64,000 nt of DNA from Terrirhizobium terrae (GCF_030323265.1 NZ_CP104991.1:496001-560000), one strand, 5' to 3'; positions 9,264-20,225 are shown, counted from the stretch's first letter. Translations and numbers: made by a program. Notes: generated by a model not told the origin, from the letters alone.

Positions 9264-10169
9264 TTGCTAGTGGCGGAACCCACCTCAGTCGATCTACTTG
9301 ACGTAATTGCTTTCATCCGGGTGGTAGAGGCAGGTAGCATCGCAACTGCGGCCTCTCGTCTCGGGATCGCGAAGTCTATTGTGAGCCGTCGGATTACGCG
9401 CCTGGAAGGCTTTCTCGGCGCGACGCTTCTTACCCGGTCTCCAAAAGGCACTGTTCTCACCGATGTTGGCCGGGAATATCATATCCGTGCTGCGTCGGGC
9501 CTTGCCGAACTGGAGTCGGCGCAAGAAATGGTGATTAAATCGACGACGGATGTATCAGGCCAACTAAAAATTTCGGTGCCCGTTGCTTTTGGGGAATTTT
9601 GCCTTGCACCATTACTAGCGGAATTCGCGATCCTCCATCCGAGGATCGATTTGGACATCCGCTTTGAGGATAGAAAACCGGATCTGATTTCAGAAGCTTA
9701 TGACGTGGCGATGTGGGTTGGAGGCCCAGCTGATTCAAACCTTATTACTCGCAAGCTTGCGAGTGTTCGCTGGGCTATTGTGGCCAGTCCGTCCTACCTT
9801 AACACGAAAGGGCGTCCAACTAGTCCAGCTGATTTGGCAGGGCACGAGGCAATGCTCTATGCAATGGACTCGGGTATCTGGCGGTTCAAAGGGCCTGACG
9901 GATGGGAACACATTCGTATCCCGTCTCGATCTCGGACGGATAATGGCCAAATGCTTCTTGCGGCAGCGCGAGCAGGCCTTGGTATCGTCTTATTGCCTAT
10001 GTTTATGGTCCAGCAAGCGCTTGAAACTGGCGAGTTAGAGTTTATTCTTCCCGCTTTCCCTTATGAGGGTGCAGATCTGCACATCCTGATGCCGCCAGGG
10101 CGCGCCGGAATTGCCCGCGTACGTGTGTTGGCAAACTTCTTGTACGAGCGGCTTAAGGGAGAGATCTAA
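9264..10169 (+). CDS. LysR-family transcriptional regulator
   Basis: Intact LysR of about 300 residues. Two starts are possible: TTG at 9264 or GTG at 9270. The GTG is better spaced from the AGAGAGAG at 9256-9263. The HTH is GSIATAASRLGIAKSIVSRRITRLE. The effector domain begins GQLKISVPVAFGEFCLAPLL and is of the CrgA-like group. It has no divergent enzyme partner: the preceding gene is another LysR and the next is an unknown protein on the opposite strand. Target therefore unknown. Confidence 0.88.
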   Translation: MLVAEPTSVDLLDVIAFIRVVEAGSIATAASRLGIAKSIVSRRITRLEGFLGATLLTRSPKGTVLTDVGREYHIRAASGLAELESAQEMVIKSTTDVSGQLKISVPVAFGEFCLAPLLAEFAILHPRIDLDIRFEDRKPDLISEAYDVAMWVGGPADSNLITRKLASVRWAIVASPSYLNTKGRPTSPADLAGHEAMLYAMDSGIWRFKGPDGWEHIRIPSRSRTDNGQMLLAAARAGLGIVLLPMFMVQQALETGELEFILPAFPYEGADLHILMPPGRAGIARVRVLANFLYERLKGEI

Positions 10170-10232
10170 TGCTATTCCGATCGGTTAGCAGCTAAGTCTC
10201 TGGAAGCGTTGCAACCCATCTGTAAGGGATAC

Positions 10233-10801
10233 CTAGACGGTTACGCCTATCAGGCGTGCGATTGACATTTTCAACCGCTCGCCGAAAAACTGCGCGACCT
10301 CCGAAGGTGGATCAGTGACGCCGACACGCGCCTCGACGGAGGCCGATATACGATCGCGCAGATCGGGGTCGGTGATGCTGGCGTGTTCGACCAGTGCGCG
10401 GATGACCGTGTTGGTTGCAAGCTCCTGAGCGCTTTGCGCAAGAGCGGATTTCTCGCGTCTCTCCCTTTCAAGCTCCGCCTGGCTCTCCGCCTTTCGGCGC
10501 CTCGACCGAGTTCCGTGTTCTTTTTCCCAATAGCGGGCCGTACCGCGTACCATATAGAGTATGTCCCAGGCGTGTTCTGGATCACCCCCTTGGCCGTTTC
10601 CGCATTCGCACCACACAGGTGCAAAAATAGCTGACGCATGGCGACGTCCGCGAAGTAAGTCTGGTCGGTTGGGGGTCCAGTTAGCTGAAATGCAGCCTCC
10701 GACTCCTTTGCCGCCCTGATGATGGCTGCATGTATCGCATCCATCATAGTTCTTTCCACCTGCTTCAAAGCGTCGACCTTGTCCTGCACATCATTATCCA
10801 T
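10233..10801 (-). pseudogene. hypothetical protein with -1 frameshift
   Basis: Not recognised. The start ATG at 10799-10801 opens MDNDVQDKVDALKQVERTMM. The frame slips at 10585-10589, where six G instead of five on the coding strand would join HLCGANAETAK to GGDPEHAWDILYMVRGTARYW and run to a stop at 10233. The restored product is about 189 residues, soluble, with a basic central helix (RSRRRKAESQAELERERR) and no signal peptide or membrane segment. The good continuity of hydrophobic pattern across the join supports the frameshift. Function unknown; it stands alone between a LysR gene and the aldehyde dehydrogenase gene. Confidence 0.6.
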
Positions 10802-10990
10802 TCGTATGGTGCTGCATTCAATCAGGGGAGATGCCGACCGTTTTTGTCAGCTCTCTCCATCGGCCGACCAGATTGGATTGGTAACATTAAGTGGAAATTA
10901 CGCAGCAAGACCGAATGTAAGTTTCCATTAGAGAAACTGCAATCGATGCCCTGCCGCCCAGAAGCACACCTTCTGACCAACTGGCTTCTT

Positions 10991-12444
10991 TCACCGCAGC
11001 AAGCCCGGTTTAAGGGCGATGTGCTTGTGCTCGATAAAGTCCTCGATCGCGGCAACGCCGTTCAGCCTCCCGAGACCAGATTGCTTGAAGCCACCCTCCT
11101 CCGTCCCGTCGTAAACTTTGGCCCAATCGTTAACGAACACGCTTCCCGCTTCAAGCGCCTGCGCGACCCGCAACGAGCGATCCAGATCCCGCGTCCAGAT
11201 CGAGGCGGACAGACCATAGTCGTTATCGTTTGCCAGCGCGACGGCTTCGCGCTCATCTAAGAACCGCTGGATTGTAATGACAGGACCGAATGTTTCCTGC
11301 TGCACGACCGGTAGACTGTTATCGGAGACTTCCAGCATCGAAGGACGAAAAAAGCGCCTTTCGCCAAAAGACCTTCTGTCACGGGACCTCCCCGAACGAC
11401 CGCAATCGCACCCTTCGCCAGCGCGTCTTGCACCACGCGGTCAACGCGGTGGACGTTCTGCTTGTCGATGAGCGGCCCCATATCGCTTGCCGGATCGGTT
11501 GCAGGTCCCACTTTGACCGCACGCAGCCTTTCGGCGAGACCATTGCGCACCAGTTCGTAGACTGAGTTTTGTACGAGCAACCGTGAGCCTGTCATGCAGA
11601 ATTGGCCGGCAAAGATGGTCAGAGCCTTTTCCAGGACGGGCAGCATTGCCTCGATATTGGCATCGTCGAACACGATCATCGGCGCCTTGCCGCCGAGCTC
11701 CAGCCCGAAGCGCTTCATTCTCTTCGCACCGACGGCGCCGATGGCCGCGCCCGTTTTCGTGCTGCCAGTGAAGCTGATCGTCGGTACATCGGGACTTTCG
11801 ACAAGGAGAGCTGCGCCCTCTGAACCGCTTTCGATAAACATGTTGACGATACCGTCTGGCAGGTCTGCGGCCTCCGCAAGAACCTCGGCCAGAACGCTCG
11901 CGATCTGGGCTGTCTGTCCGGGCATCTTAACCACGACGGCGCATCCGGCCGCGAGTGCCGGCGCGAACGAGCGAACCGAGAGTATGACTGGAGAATTCCA
12001 AGGCACGATGATCCCAGCCACTCCCATCGGCTGGCGCAGGACCACCGAAAGGCTGCCGGGCCTGGGCAGCGTCGCGCGGCCCGCCTCCGTTCGGGCCATC
12101 GCGGCCCAGTAGCGCAATTTGCTCGGGCTGCCGTCGACCTCGAACGCGGCCTCGCCGCGTAATTTTCCGTTTTCAAGCGAAAGAATGTCGATCAGGCGGT
12201 CGCGATTACGCTCGAACGCCATGGCCATCTGATCGAGCACTTTCGCGCGCAGTTCGGCGTCATGCCGCCAGTCGGAGCCACGAAACGCTCGCAGGGCCGC
12301 GTCTATCGCCGAGCGAGCTGCGGTTTCTCCATAATCCGGATAGTCTCCTATCGTTTCATAGGTAGCAGGGTTGATGGAGCTTTGGCGCGACGGCGACGTA
12401 ACAAAGCTTCCATCGATCCAGTTCTTTGCGGAATACCGGGTCAT
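10991..12444 (-). pseudogene. NAD(P)-dependent aldehyde dehydrogenase with -1 frameshift
   Basis: Restored length is about 484 residues. The N-terminus starts MTRYSAKNWIDGSF. The Rossmann domain has IVPWNSPVILSV and FTGSTKTGAAIG, the general base lies in LELGGKAPM and the catalytic Cys in GQFCMTG. The frame is lost in a run of T on the coding strand (11348-11353). One added T restores GAFFRPSMLEV followed by QQETFGPVITI and the terminal domain with GGFKQSGLGRL. It oxidises an aldehyde to its acid. It is the last gene of the minus-strand run with a metallo-hydrolase, alcohol dehydrogenase and pirin, so it plausibly takes the aldehyde made by that dehydrogenase. Confidence 0.9.
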
Positions 12445-12559
12445 TCAATGGCCTTTCTGATGATGGGCGGACGGACGTGACGCAGCCATCGGGGATGGCG
12501 TCCCGGACGAGCCGGTCGCGGCTCGCCCTCTCCGGCTCTTGACGGCGGGCGGGGTAGGG

Positions 12560-13639
12560 TCAGGTCAGGAACGGCGGTGGATTTTCGCCGCGGAGCCTAT
12601 AGTTCGGCCTTGGCCGTTCAAGGCGGATCGATTCCAGTACGGTGTAGGCGTGGTACTTCGTCTGTGTCGTAACCCCAGCCAGCCGCTCGGACCAGAGTTG
12701 CCCGTTGCTGCTCTTCTTTTCGAGAACGTATTTCGTCGCGAAGTTGGCCATCGAATTGATCCAGTTCTCGGTGCCCGCGAATATATTGTCCCAGCCTGCG
12801 CCATCAAGGATGCTCACAAGCGCGTCCGACCTGCTGAAACGATCGATCGCCGCTTGCGCCCCATCCAGCACATCCTGGAAATACTCGATCGAAGCCGCGA
12901 CCGTTTCCGGCGTGCCGTAACTCATGTGATGACCGGCGACGAGGAAGTCGAAATCATACTCCATCAGTTGCTTCTGGGCCTCGTACCAACCCGCGATGTT
13001 CTGGGACGCGTCGCAGTGCATAAACGTTGCGCTGCCCGGGCTGACGATGTCGATGACAGTCAGGACCTTTTGAGCCGGGGCATAGATGAAAATGTTGCCG
13101 GGGCAGTGATTTTCGCCCTTGTAGGACAGTTCAAGCGTAACGCCGCCCACGACGAGGTGGTGATCCTTGTCGAATGTCAGGGTCGGCACTGGTCGGTTCG
13201 GATCGGGAAACCGCTCGAGCAATTCCTTGGTGATATCGTGCGCCACGATCTCGACATCCGGCCCGAAAACTGAAGCGGCACCAATGTGATCCGTATGCCA
13301 GTGGCTGTAGATCACGTGCGTTACCGGCTTATCCGTGACGTCTTCGATCGCGGCCAGCATGTTTTCGCCGATCGTTGGCGGAGCGTCGATGGCAATCACA
13401 CCATCGCCGGTCACGACGAAAGCCGCATCGTAGCCGCCGCTTGTCACCCAATAGAAGCCGCCGCGCAGCTCCTCGACGTGATAACCCAGCCTCTGGAACC
13501 GTTCGCTGGTGAAGTAGGGCGGATAGTATCCCTCCGGATCGGACGGGTGTTCGCCGGCCTCCGGAAATCCGTAATGATTTATAGCGTAAAAGTTTGGGGC
13601 GTCGGTCGCTTGGATTAGTTTCTGGTGCTTGTCGCACAT
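12560..13639 (-). CDS. metallo-beta-lactamase-fold hydrolase
   Basis: Intact 359-residue protein. Metal ligands typical of the fold are visible: SHWHTDHIG (HxHxDH) near residue 115, His in KGENHCPGN, Asp in TVIDIVSPG and His in VAGHHMSYG. It lacks a signal peptide and is probably cytosolic. The MBL fold covers thioesterases, lactonases and related hydrolases, so the reaction is not fixed by sequence alone. A good GGAGGA site precedes the ATG at 13637-13639. It sits between alcohol and aldehyde dehydrogenase genes on one strand with short gaps, and probably acts in the same catabolic route, for example on a lactone or ester intermediate. Confidence 0.85.
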   Translation of the reverse strand: MCDKHQKLIQATDAPNFYAINHYGFPEAGEHPSDPEGYYPPYFTSERFQRLGYHVEELRGGFYWVTSGGYDAAFVVTGDGVIAIDAPPTIGENMLAAIEDVTDKPVTHVIYSHWHTDHIGAASVFGPDVEIVAHDITKELLERFPDPNRPVPTLTFDKDHHLVVGGVTLELSYKGENHCPGNIFIYAPAQKVLTVIDIVSPGSATFMHCDASQNIAGWYEAQKQLMEYDFDFLVAGHHMSYGTPETVAASIEYFQDVLDGAQAAIDRFSRSDALVSILDGAGWDNIFAGTENWINSMANFATKYVLEKKSSNGQLWSERLAGVTTQTKYHAYTVLESIRLERPRPNYRLRGENPPPFLT

Positions 13640-13702
13640 GTGGATTAGTCCTCCATGACAAAAGTTACTGGGTAAAGAGATGGTGAGGCATTGGGTGAGC
13701 GT

Positions 13703-14820
13703 TCAGGCAACGTGCTCGGGAAACCGCAAAACCGCCTTGATGACGCGCCCCGCGGCAACGTCGTCGAACGCGGCGTTGATGTCGGCGAAGTCGTAGAAGG
13801 CGAGCAGCCTATCGAACGGGAAACGGCCGCTTCGATAAAGACCGACCAGTTCCGGAATCATCAGGCCGGAAATGGCATCGCCCTGGATAATCCCGATGAG
13901 GCTTTGCCCTACCGTGAGCCGGGAGGCATCGACGACCGCGCCCGAATGGTCATTGAAGGCGACGAAACCGAACTGCCCCATCGGAGCAAGAGCGCCGATG
14001 CCGGCATCGAGGTTCTCCTTCCGACCACTCGTGTCGAGAACGTATTCGACGCCGCGAGAGGTGATATCCCTGATCGCCGCGGCTACATCGGTTTGCGCAC
14101 GCGGGTTGACGCAATGTGTCGCGCCGAGTTCGTTAGCGAGCTTCAGCCGTTCGGCATTGACATCGATGGCGATGATGATTGCCGCATCGGCGACCTTGGC
14201 AGCCATGATTGCAGCCAGTCCCACTGCCCCCACTCCGAAGATCGCGATCGAAGCACCGACCGGCACTTTGAGCGCCTTCAAGACCGAGCCGGCTCCGGTC
14301 TGAAACCCGCAACCGAGCGGCCCGAGCACTTCGAGCGGAACATCGTCCGGGACCTTGACGGCATTGCGCTGATGAGCGAGCGCATAGGTGGAGAATGAGG
14401 ACTGACCAAAGAAGTGCGCATGGAGCCTGTTCCCGTCGGGTGCTGCCACGCCGATCGTTCCATCGAGCCTGGCGCCGGCGAAATTTGTTTCCCAGACATG
14501 ATCGCAATAGGCTGCATGGGAAGACATGCAGGGTTTGCAGTGGCCACAGGAGTGATAGGAAAGAACGACATGATCGCCGGGCTTGAGATGCGATACGGTC
14601 GATCCGACACGTTCGACGATGCCGGCGCCTTCATGGCCGAGGATCGCGGGGAGCGGCGTCGGCATGAGCTGTTGCCTGACATGCGCATCGGTCGCGCAAA
14701 TACCCGTAGCAACCATGCGAATGAGCACTTCGTCGGGGCGCGGGGCCTCAAGCTTCACTTCACGAAGAATGAAGGGCCCATTTTTTCTTCTAGTACGGCT
14801 GCGGTCGCTGATTGGGTCAT
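13703..14820 (-). pseudogene. zinc-dependent aryl-alcohol-type dehydrogenase with 5' frameshift
   Basis: The ATG at 14818-14820 follows AGGAGG and opens MTQSATAAVLEEK, then the frame slips in the T run at 14781-14786. Seven A on the coding strand would give NGPFILREVKLEAPRPDEV and join the long frame to 13703. Read as it stands, translation could only begin inside at a GTG (14758). The catalytic zinc site (GICATDAHV, GHEGAGIVE), four-Cys structural zinc loop (SCGHCKPCMSSHAAYC) and cofactor motif GVGAVG are present. Length of about 371 residues fits the benzyl/aryl-alcohol dehydrogenase group. It oxidises an alcohol with NAD to the aldehyde used by the neighbouring dehydrogenase. Confidence 0.85.
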
Positions 14821-15081
14821 CTGTTCCTCCTGGGCTGGTTTCGGATACTGGGACGAGTGATCCCGCTCACGGACCGGCGGCGATCCATGTTCGGAAAGGC
14901 TTGATCCGATCCGCTTGAGTTTTGGACGAGCGGTGTGAAGCGGCTGGTTTTCTCAGCCCGTTTGCGGGCCTACTGTTCGCGAACATATCCATGCTGTCGA
15001 AAGACTAAAGACAGCAGTGGCGGAATGTCGGGTTGCTGATAACGAAACCCTTTGTGGCTTCATGGCAGCTGGACAGTCAGA

Positions 15082-15936
15082 TCAGACAGGTCGCATCTCG
15101 CCGGCATTCGGAAACTTGCCTTGGCGGTATGCGGCATAGTAGCCGGCAAGCTCCTCTTTGGAGCCTGCGATAAATGGTCCTTGTGCCACGACATGGATGT
15201 TTTGCGGTTGGCCTGCATACAAAAGCACCCGAGCACCATCCTTCCCCGCCTTCAGCCTCACAAAGCTGTCACCGTGTACCTCCAATGGACTTGTCCAGCC
15301 GACTTTATCCTCGGCGAGAACTGTCCTTCCTGCGCCTGCCTCAATCTCGCCGGCGATGACCACGACGAAACCGTTGTAGGACGACGGCAACACCTGCTCG
15401 AACTCAGCTTCCGTCTCAAGGCGGATATCGACTAAGGTCACCGGGACGGCGTTCTTCGCTGGCGCGATGACCCCCGCTGCACGACCGCTGTAGACGGTCG
15501 CCTCGAAACCATCGCCGCGGTGCACCGGCATTTCGTCACGTCTCAGGATCTGCACCCTCGGCGCCATATTGCGCTCCCGCTCGGGAAGAACTAGCCATAG
15601 CTGAAACAGACGCATACCCGCAGAGACCCGTGCATCTTCCGAATGGACGATGCCGCTTCCGGCAGTCATCCATTCCACGTCGCCTTCGGCCAAGCATCCG
15701 CCGGCATCCCCCATGGTGCCGTGAAGCATGAACGTGACAGTTTCCAGGCCGGCATGAGGGTGGGCCTCGCCGAACTGCCCCTCTCCCGTCACATGGTCAT
15801 CCGCCATCAAGAAGAACGGATCGGTTGCGGAAAAATCTCCCGGCGCGACGACGAGGGCCGCCTTGTGCCCCTCGCCTGCGAAACCGGGCCCGAGAGGCGG
15901 TGTCGTCGTAATCCTGTTGATGGACCTGTGAAGCAT
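15082..15936 (-). CDS. pirin-family protein
   Basis: Intact 284-residue bicupin. The N-terminal cupin holds the metal ligands in HPHAGLETVTFML and the downstream MTAGSGIVHSE motif, both diagnostic for pirins. The C-terminal cupin is about residues 170-275. Bacterial pirins have been reported as quercetin dioxygenases or redox-sensitive modulators, so the exact role is open. An AGGAGG precedes the ATG at 15934-15936. It is the first gene of the minus-strand run with alcohol dehydrogenase, metallo-hydrolase and aldehyde dehydrogenase, and is divergent from an exporter gene 208 bases away. Confidence 0.88.
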   Translation of the reverse strand: MLHRSINRITTTPPLGPGFAGEGHKAALVVAPGDFSATDPFFLMADDHVTGEGQFGEAHPHAGLETVTFMLHGTMGDAGGCLAEGDVEWMTAGSGIVHSEDARVSAGMRLFQLWLVLPERERNMAPRVQILRRDEMPVHRGDGFEATVYSGRAAGVIAPAKNAVPVTLVDIRLETEAEFEQVLPSSYNGFVVVIAGEIEAGAGRTVLAEDKVGWTSPLEVHGDSFVRLKAGKDGARVLLYAGQPQNIHVVAQGPFIAGSKEELAGYYAAYRQGKFPNAGEMRPV

Positions 15937-16144
15937 CTTTGCCTCCTGAAGTTAAGGATTACGCCCATCCGCTCTATTACGAATGAAGGGCGCCTCGAAT
16001 GATGTCACTGATTTTGAGCGAATGACGGCTCGCAACAAGTCGCGATAGTTCGAACCTTATGTTGCCAAACCAGCAACGCCCCAGGCGACCGGAGTTGGGT
16101 TAGACTGCGGCGGATTGATGCCGTCAATCCAACAAGAGAGCACG

Positions 16145-17822
16145 ATGATGAAACTGACGCGACGAGTTGGCAGCTTTTTCCGTGAGGAGGCATGGGACTT
16201 TCCCGAGCATGAAAGACCAATGGTCGCGGGGTCGCCAGCGACACCGGAACATGCCCTGTCGCTGCGGATTGCCTATGCCTTCGTCGCAATTCTTGTGGGT
16301 CTAACGGGCGGGCTGGGCAACGCGCTGGTTATAGTCAACATCGCGGAGCTGCGAACGGGCTTGGAGTTGAGCGCCGTTCAGGCGGCATGGCTGCCAACGG
16401 CCTATGTCATGACCAATATTTCCGCCAATCTGCTGCTGATCAAGTTCCGCCAGCAATATGGCCTGCGTGTATTCACGCTGATTGCCCTTGGCCTCTATGC
16501 TCTCCTTTCGCTTACCTATCTGTTGACCGCAGATCACTGGCTCACACTCGCCGTCAGGGCTGCAAGCGGCTTTGTTGCGGCGGCGTTAACGCCGCTGTCT
16601 TTGTTCTACGTGATGCAGGCCCTTCCGGGCCGTTGGCGCGTCAGGGGCTGATACTTGGCCTCGGTGTCTCGCAATGCGCGTTCCCTCTCGCAAGCGTCAT
16701 CTCGCCGTGGCTGTCTGTCAGCTCGCATTGGCAGTCGATATTTCTGCTCGAAGCCGGGCTCGCATTTCTCTCTTTCGCAGCCGTTGGGGCATTCCGGCTG
16801 CCACCCGCCGAGCGAGAGCGGGTGTTCGAACCTTTGGATTTCCTCACCTTCCTGCTTTTGGGTGGTAGCCTCGCTCTGATTGCAGCAGTGTTGAGGCTCG
16901 GACGACTGGAAGGATGGCTCGAGGCGCCTTGGATAATTTGGTTTCTGTCGCTCGCGCTTCCGATGATCATCAGCGCGCTGATACTGGAGAACGGCCGGAC
17001 CGCACCCTCCTCAACCTGCGCTGGCTTGGGAGCGGTGACATCGTCCGCTTTGCTGTCGCAATTCTCATGGCCAGGATCGTCCTTGCCGAACAGAATGTTG
17101 CAACCAGGTTTTTGACGTCGCTGGGAGGCAGCGACGAACACCTTGGAGCACTTTCGATCGTCACCTTTTTCAGCGCTGTTGCCGGCGTGATCGTGAGCGC
17201 AGTCACGGTGAATGTCGAAAAATTGGTGATGCCTATGATGCTGGCCGTCACCGCAATCGCTGCCGCGGCATTTGTCGACAGCTCTGCTACGGACCTTGAT
17301 CATCTGCCGCGACTTTATCTGTCCCAGGCGGCAATTTCATTCTCAGCCATGTTCTTTCTCGGGCCGGCACTGGTGTTCGGCATCACCAGCGCGCTGCAGA
17401 AAGGGACCCGAGAACTCTTGAGTTTCATCGTCCTGTTTGGAGCAGTCAATTCAATAGGCGCTCTCTCCGGCCATGCTTTGTTCGGGACATATATCGACAC
17501 CACCGTAACTAATTCCAAAGATTGGGTCCTTGCCCATCAGAACGCCTTGCGCTTGGCAGCGGTGTTGTCTCTCATAACGGCACTCTATCTGGCTGTGCTC
17601 CTTGCAATTCGTGTGCGCCATAAGCTGGCGGAAATTCAACGGCAGAAAGCAGCGCCGAGCGCAGGTGCAGACACGGTCGATCCGCCTGCCGGCATCAAGC
17701 GGCCAACAGGAACACGCTGGCATCCTCCGTCTGTGTCGTCGCCTGACCGATTGCTCTTGAGCGCAACAGCGGCAGTCGGAGCGGTCTTGCTTTTGTCAGC
17801 GGTATGGCTGCCCCCGCGGTAG
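16145..17822 (+). pseudogene. MFS exporter of the DHA2 (EmrB/QacA-like) type with two -1 frameshifts
   Basis: Restored length is about 559 residues, with alternating hydrophobic segments as for 14-helix DHA2 exporters. The ATG at 16145 follows AAGAGAG; an earlier TTG at 16115 is less likely. The first slip is near 16630-16635: an added base restores LARQGLILGLGVSQCAFPLA. The second is at 17005-17007: four C instead of three restores APLLNLRWLGSGDIVRFAVA. The last part runs unbroken to 17822. The family expels drugs or toxic metabolites using the proton gradient. It is divergent from the pirin gene, so the exporter may belong with the catabolic run beside it. Confidence 0.85.
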
Positions 17823-17945
17823 GCGATATCCATAGCGTGGATGCTTACGCATACCATTTATCGATTTCACCGCAGTGCCGAGGGTCGGATACCTCTGACC
17901 CAGGGCGCGGGTTCGCGTCAAGCAACGTGATTTGGAGCATCGCAG

Positions 17946-19046
17946 ATGGCGGATAAAAAATTTCGTGTGGGTATTATCGGAGCAGACACTCACGCAAGCT
18001 GGGCGGGCGCATCGCACGTGCCCGCCCTAGCGTCACAACCTCACCTAACGCTAGCGGCGGTGGCGACCCGACGCGAGGAAAGCGCCAAGGCGGCGGCCGA
18101 AGCATTCGGCGCAGAACTCTGGTTTGCTGATCCCTACGCGATGATTAGCGACAAAAACATTGACGTCATCACGGTCGCCGTGAAGGTGCCGGCGCACAAG
18201 GATCTCGTGATGGCCGCCTTGCACGCGGGTAAGGCCGTCTATTGCGAAGCGCCTCTGGGCGCAACGCTGGCGGAAACGAACGAGATGGCCGCAGCAGTCG
18301 GGTCTTTGCATACCGCGATCGGCCTGCAAGGCCGGCATAATCCTGCCGTCCGACGTACGGCGGAACTGGTCGCGTCAGGAAAGCTCGGTCGCCTGATGTC
18401 GGCCCGTGTCGGCGCAACCACGTTCGGCTACGGTCCGCAATCTCCGAGTATGTACGACTATTTCAACAAGGCCGCTTCTGGCGCCAGCTTCATGACGATC
18501 ACGGCAGGGCACGTGCTCGACGTCATCGAGGCTGTGCTAGGCAACATTGTGGAGGTCGATGCGCGCACGGAGTTGCTCTGGCCGGAGATCGAGATCGTCG
18601 ATACAGGCGAGACTTCAAAGCGAGAGATTCCGGATCATCTCGATCTGATCGCTAAGACGGCAAGCGGTGCGCCTGTGTCCGTTCAGATTCTGGCTGGCGT
18701 ACCTGCAGATGAAGCGAGTTTTAATTTCGAGATCCGTGGTTCCAAAGGCTGGCTGAAGCTGACCGGCAATCATCTCGCAGGTGTACAGGTCGGAGACATC
18801 AAAATCTCTTCGAACCTCGAGTTCTTTGCGCCCGATACGCCTGTAGCGACTGGCGTCGGCCCGACCGCGGCCGATTTCTGGGCGGGCGCCGCTATCAATG
18901 TCGGAGAGGTCTATGCGTCCCTGGGGCGCGATCTGACGAACGGTACATACACCACTCCCGGGTTCGACCATGCCCGCCATAATAGCCGTCTGATTGCGGC
19001 CGTCGAGCTTGCGGCAAGAACGGGTGAGCGGCAGCTCATTGGTTGA
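17946..19046 (+). CDS. Gfo/Idh/MocA-family oxidoreductase, Gal80-like
   Basis: Intact 366-residue protein. The N-terminal Rossmann domain starts FRVGIIGADTHASWAGASHV and includes TVAVKVPAHKDLV and YCEAPLGATL. The C-terminal alpha/beta domain begins near residue 130 (IGLQGRHNP) and contains FNFEIRGSKGWLKLTG. The HVPAL, VKVPxH and LQGR segments resemble the branch that includes the fungal Gal80 repressor, though bacterial members are expected to be NAD(P)-dependent oxidoreductases. GGAG precedes the ATG. An aldo-keto reductase gene follows at once, suggesting a shared carbonyl or sugar-like substrate. A paralogue lies at 43255. Confidence 0.88.
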   Translation: MADKKFRVGIIGADTHASWAGASHVPALASQPHLTLAAVATRREESAKAAAEAFGAELWFADPYAMISDKNIDVITVAVKVPAHKDLVMAALHAGKAVYCEAPLGATLAETNEMAAAVGSLHTAIGLQGRHNPAVRRTAELVASGKLGRLMSARVGATTFGYGPQSPSMYDYFNKAASGASFMTITAGHVLDVIEAVLGNIVEVDARTELLWPEIEIVDTGETSKREIPDHLDLIAKTASGAPVSVQILAGVPADEASFNFEIRGSKGWLKLTGNHLAGVQVGDIKISSNLEFFAPDTPVATGVGPTAADFWAGAAINVGEVYASLGRDLTNGTYTTPGFDHARHNSRLIAAVELAARTGERQLIG

Positions 19047-19168
19047 GATGTCCCAGACGGCCCGGCATTCGCAACGAGTGTCGAGCCGTCCGTAAGCGCA
19101 AGCCGTACGGAAATGCCCCCAACGAGACCGCGCCCCACATCGGCGAACACCAGAAAAAGGACCACATC

Positions 19169-20185
19169 ATGCAAATGCGCAAGCTCGGTGAGAGCGGGTT
19201 GTTCGTGTCGGAATTGTGCTTCGGCGCTATGACGTTCGGCGGAACGGACGGATTATGGGGCAAGGTGGGAAGACTGGGTCAGGAGGATGCCGATGTACTG
19301 GTCAAGGCCGCTCTCGACGCTGGCATCAACCTCTTCGATACCGCAAATGTATATGCGCACGGACGCAGTGAAGAAATACTGGGGCGCTCGCTGAAGAACC
19401 TTGGTGTGTCGCGCAGGGATGTCGTGATTGCCACGAAAGTCGCGTCTGCCATGGGTGACGGACCAAACCATCGCGGCGCTTCGCGGGGACACATTATCTC
19501 CGAATGCAAGGCAAGCCTCGGCCGGCTTGGTCTGGACCACATCGACCTATATCAGATCCACGCATTCGATTCCGCTACACCGATCGAGGAGACGCTGGAA
19601 GCGCTCGACACACTCGTCCGAGCCGGGGACGTCCGCTACATCGGCCTGTCGAACTGGGCCGCATGGCAGATCATGAAGGCGATCGGGATAACACGCGCCA
19701 GAGCCCTCGCGCCCGTCACCTCGCTTCAGGCATATTACACGCTTGTCGGGCGCGATCTGGAGCGGGAGATTGGTCCGTTGCTTTCATCGGAACGTGTTGG
19801 CCTCATGGTCTGGAGTCCGCTAGCCGGCGGCTACCTCACCGGAAAGTATTCTGCCGGTGGCGACGCAGCAGGCGGCCGACAGACGGAATTGGATTTTCCG
19901 CCCATCGATCGCATCCGGGGAGAGCCCCTGATCGCCGTCCTGAAAGCTGTCGCGGAGAAACATCTTTGCAGCCCGGCGCAAATCGCGATCGCCTGGTTGC
20001 TGAAGCAAAGCGTGGTCTCAACCGTCATCGTCGGCGCGAAGCGCGTGGAGCAATTGCAGGAAAACATTCGGGCGGCATCGATTGACCTGGACAATGACGA
20101 TATGGCGAAGCTTGATGCGGTCAGCCGTCTTCCCGTCGAGTATCCGGGCTGGTTGCTGAACGCCGGAAACGGACACTCACGGTGA
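19169..20185 (+). CDS. aldo-keto reductase
   Basis: Intact 338-residue AKR. The start ATG at 19169 (MQMRKLGESGLFVSELCFG) is chosen because family similarity begins exactly there; the frame is open further upstream to 19043 but that part overlaps the end of the preceding gene and is not AKR-like. The catalytic tetrad is visible: Asp and Tyr in FDTANVYAHG, Lys in VIATKVAS, His in YQIHAFD. The NADPH-binding end is TVIVGAKRVEQLQEN. It reduces an aldehyde or ketone with NADPH in the cytosol. It follows the Gal80-like oxidoreductase and precedes a LysR gene on the same strand, a probable operon. Confidence 0.9.
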   Translation: MQMRKLGESGLFVSELCFGAMTFGGTDGLWGKVGRLGQEDADVLVKAALDAGINLFDTANVYAHGRSEEILGRSLKNLGVSRRDVVIATKVASAMGDGPNHRGASRGHIISECKASLGRLGLDHIDLYQIHAFDSATPIEETLEALDTLVRAGDVRYIGLSNWAAWQIMKAIGITRARALAPVTSLQAYYTLVGRDLEREIGPLLSSERVGLMVWSPLAGGYLTGKYSAGGDAAGGRQTELDFPPIDRIRGEPLIAVLKAVAEKHLCSPAQIAIAWLLKQSVVSTVIVGAKRVEQLQENIRAASIDLDNDDMAKLDAVSRLPVEYPGWLLNAGNGHSR

Positions 20186-20225
20186 GATACAAGAACATGC
20201 TTGAGATCGATGAAGGAAGAAGTTA

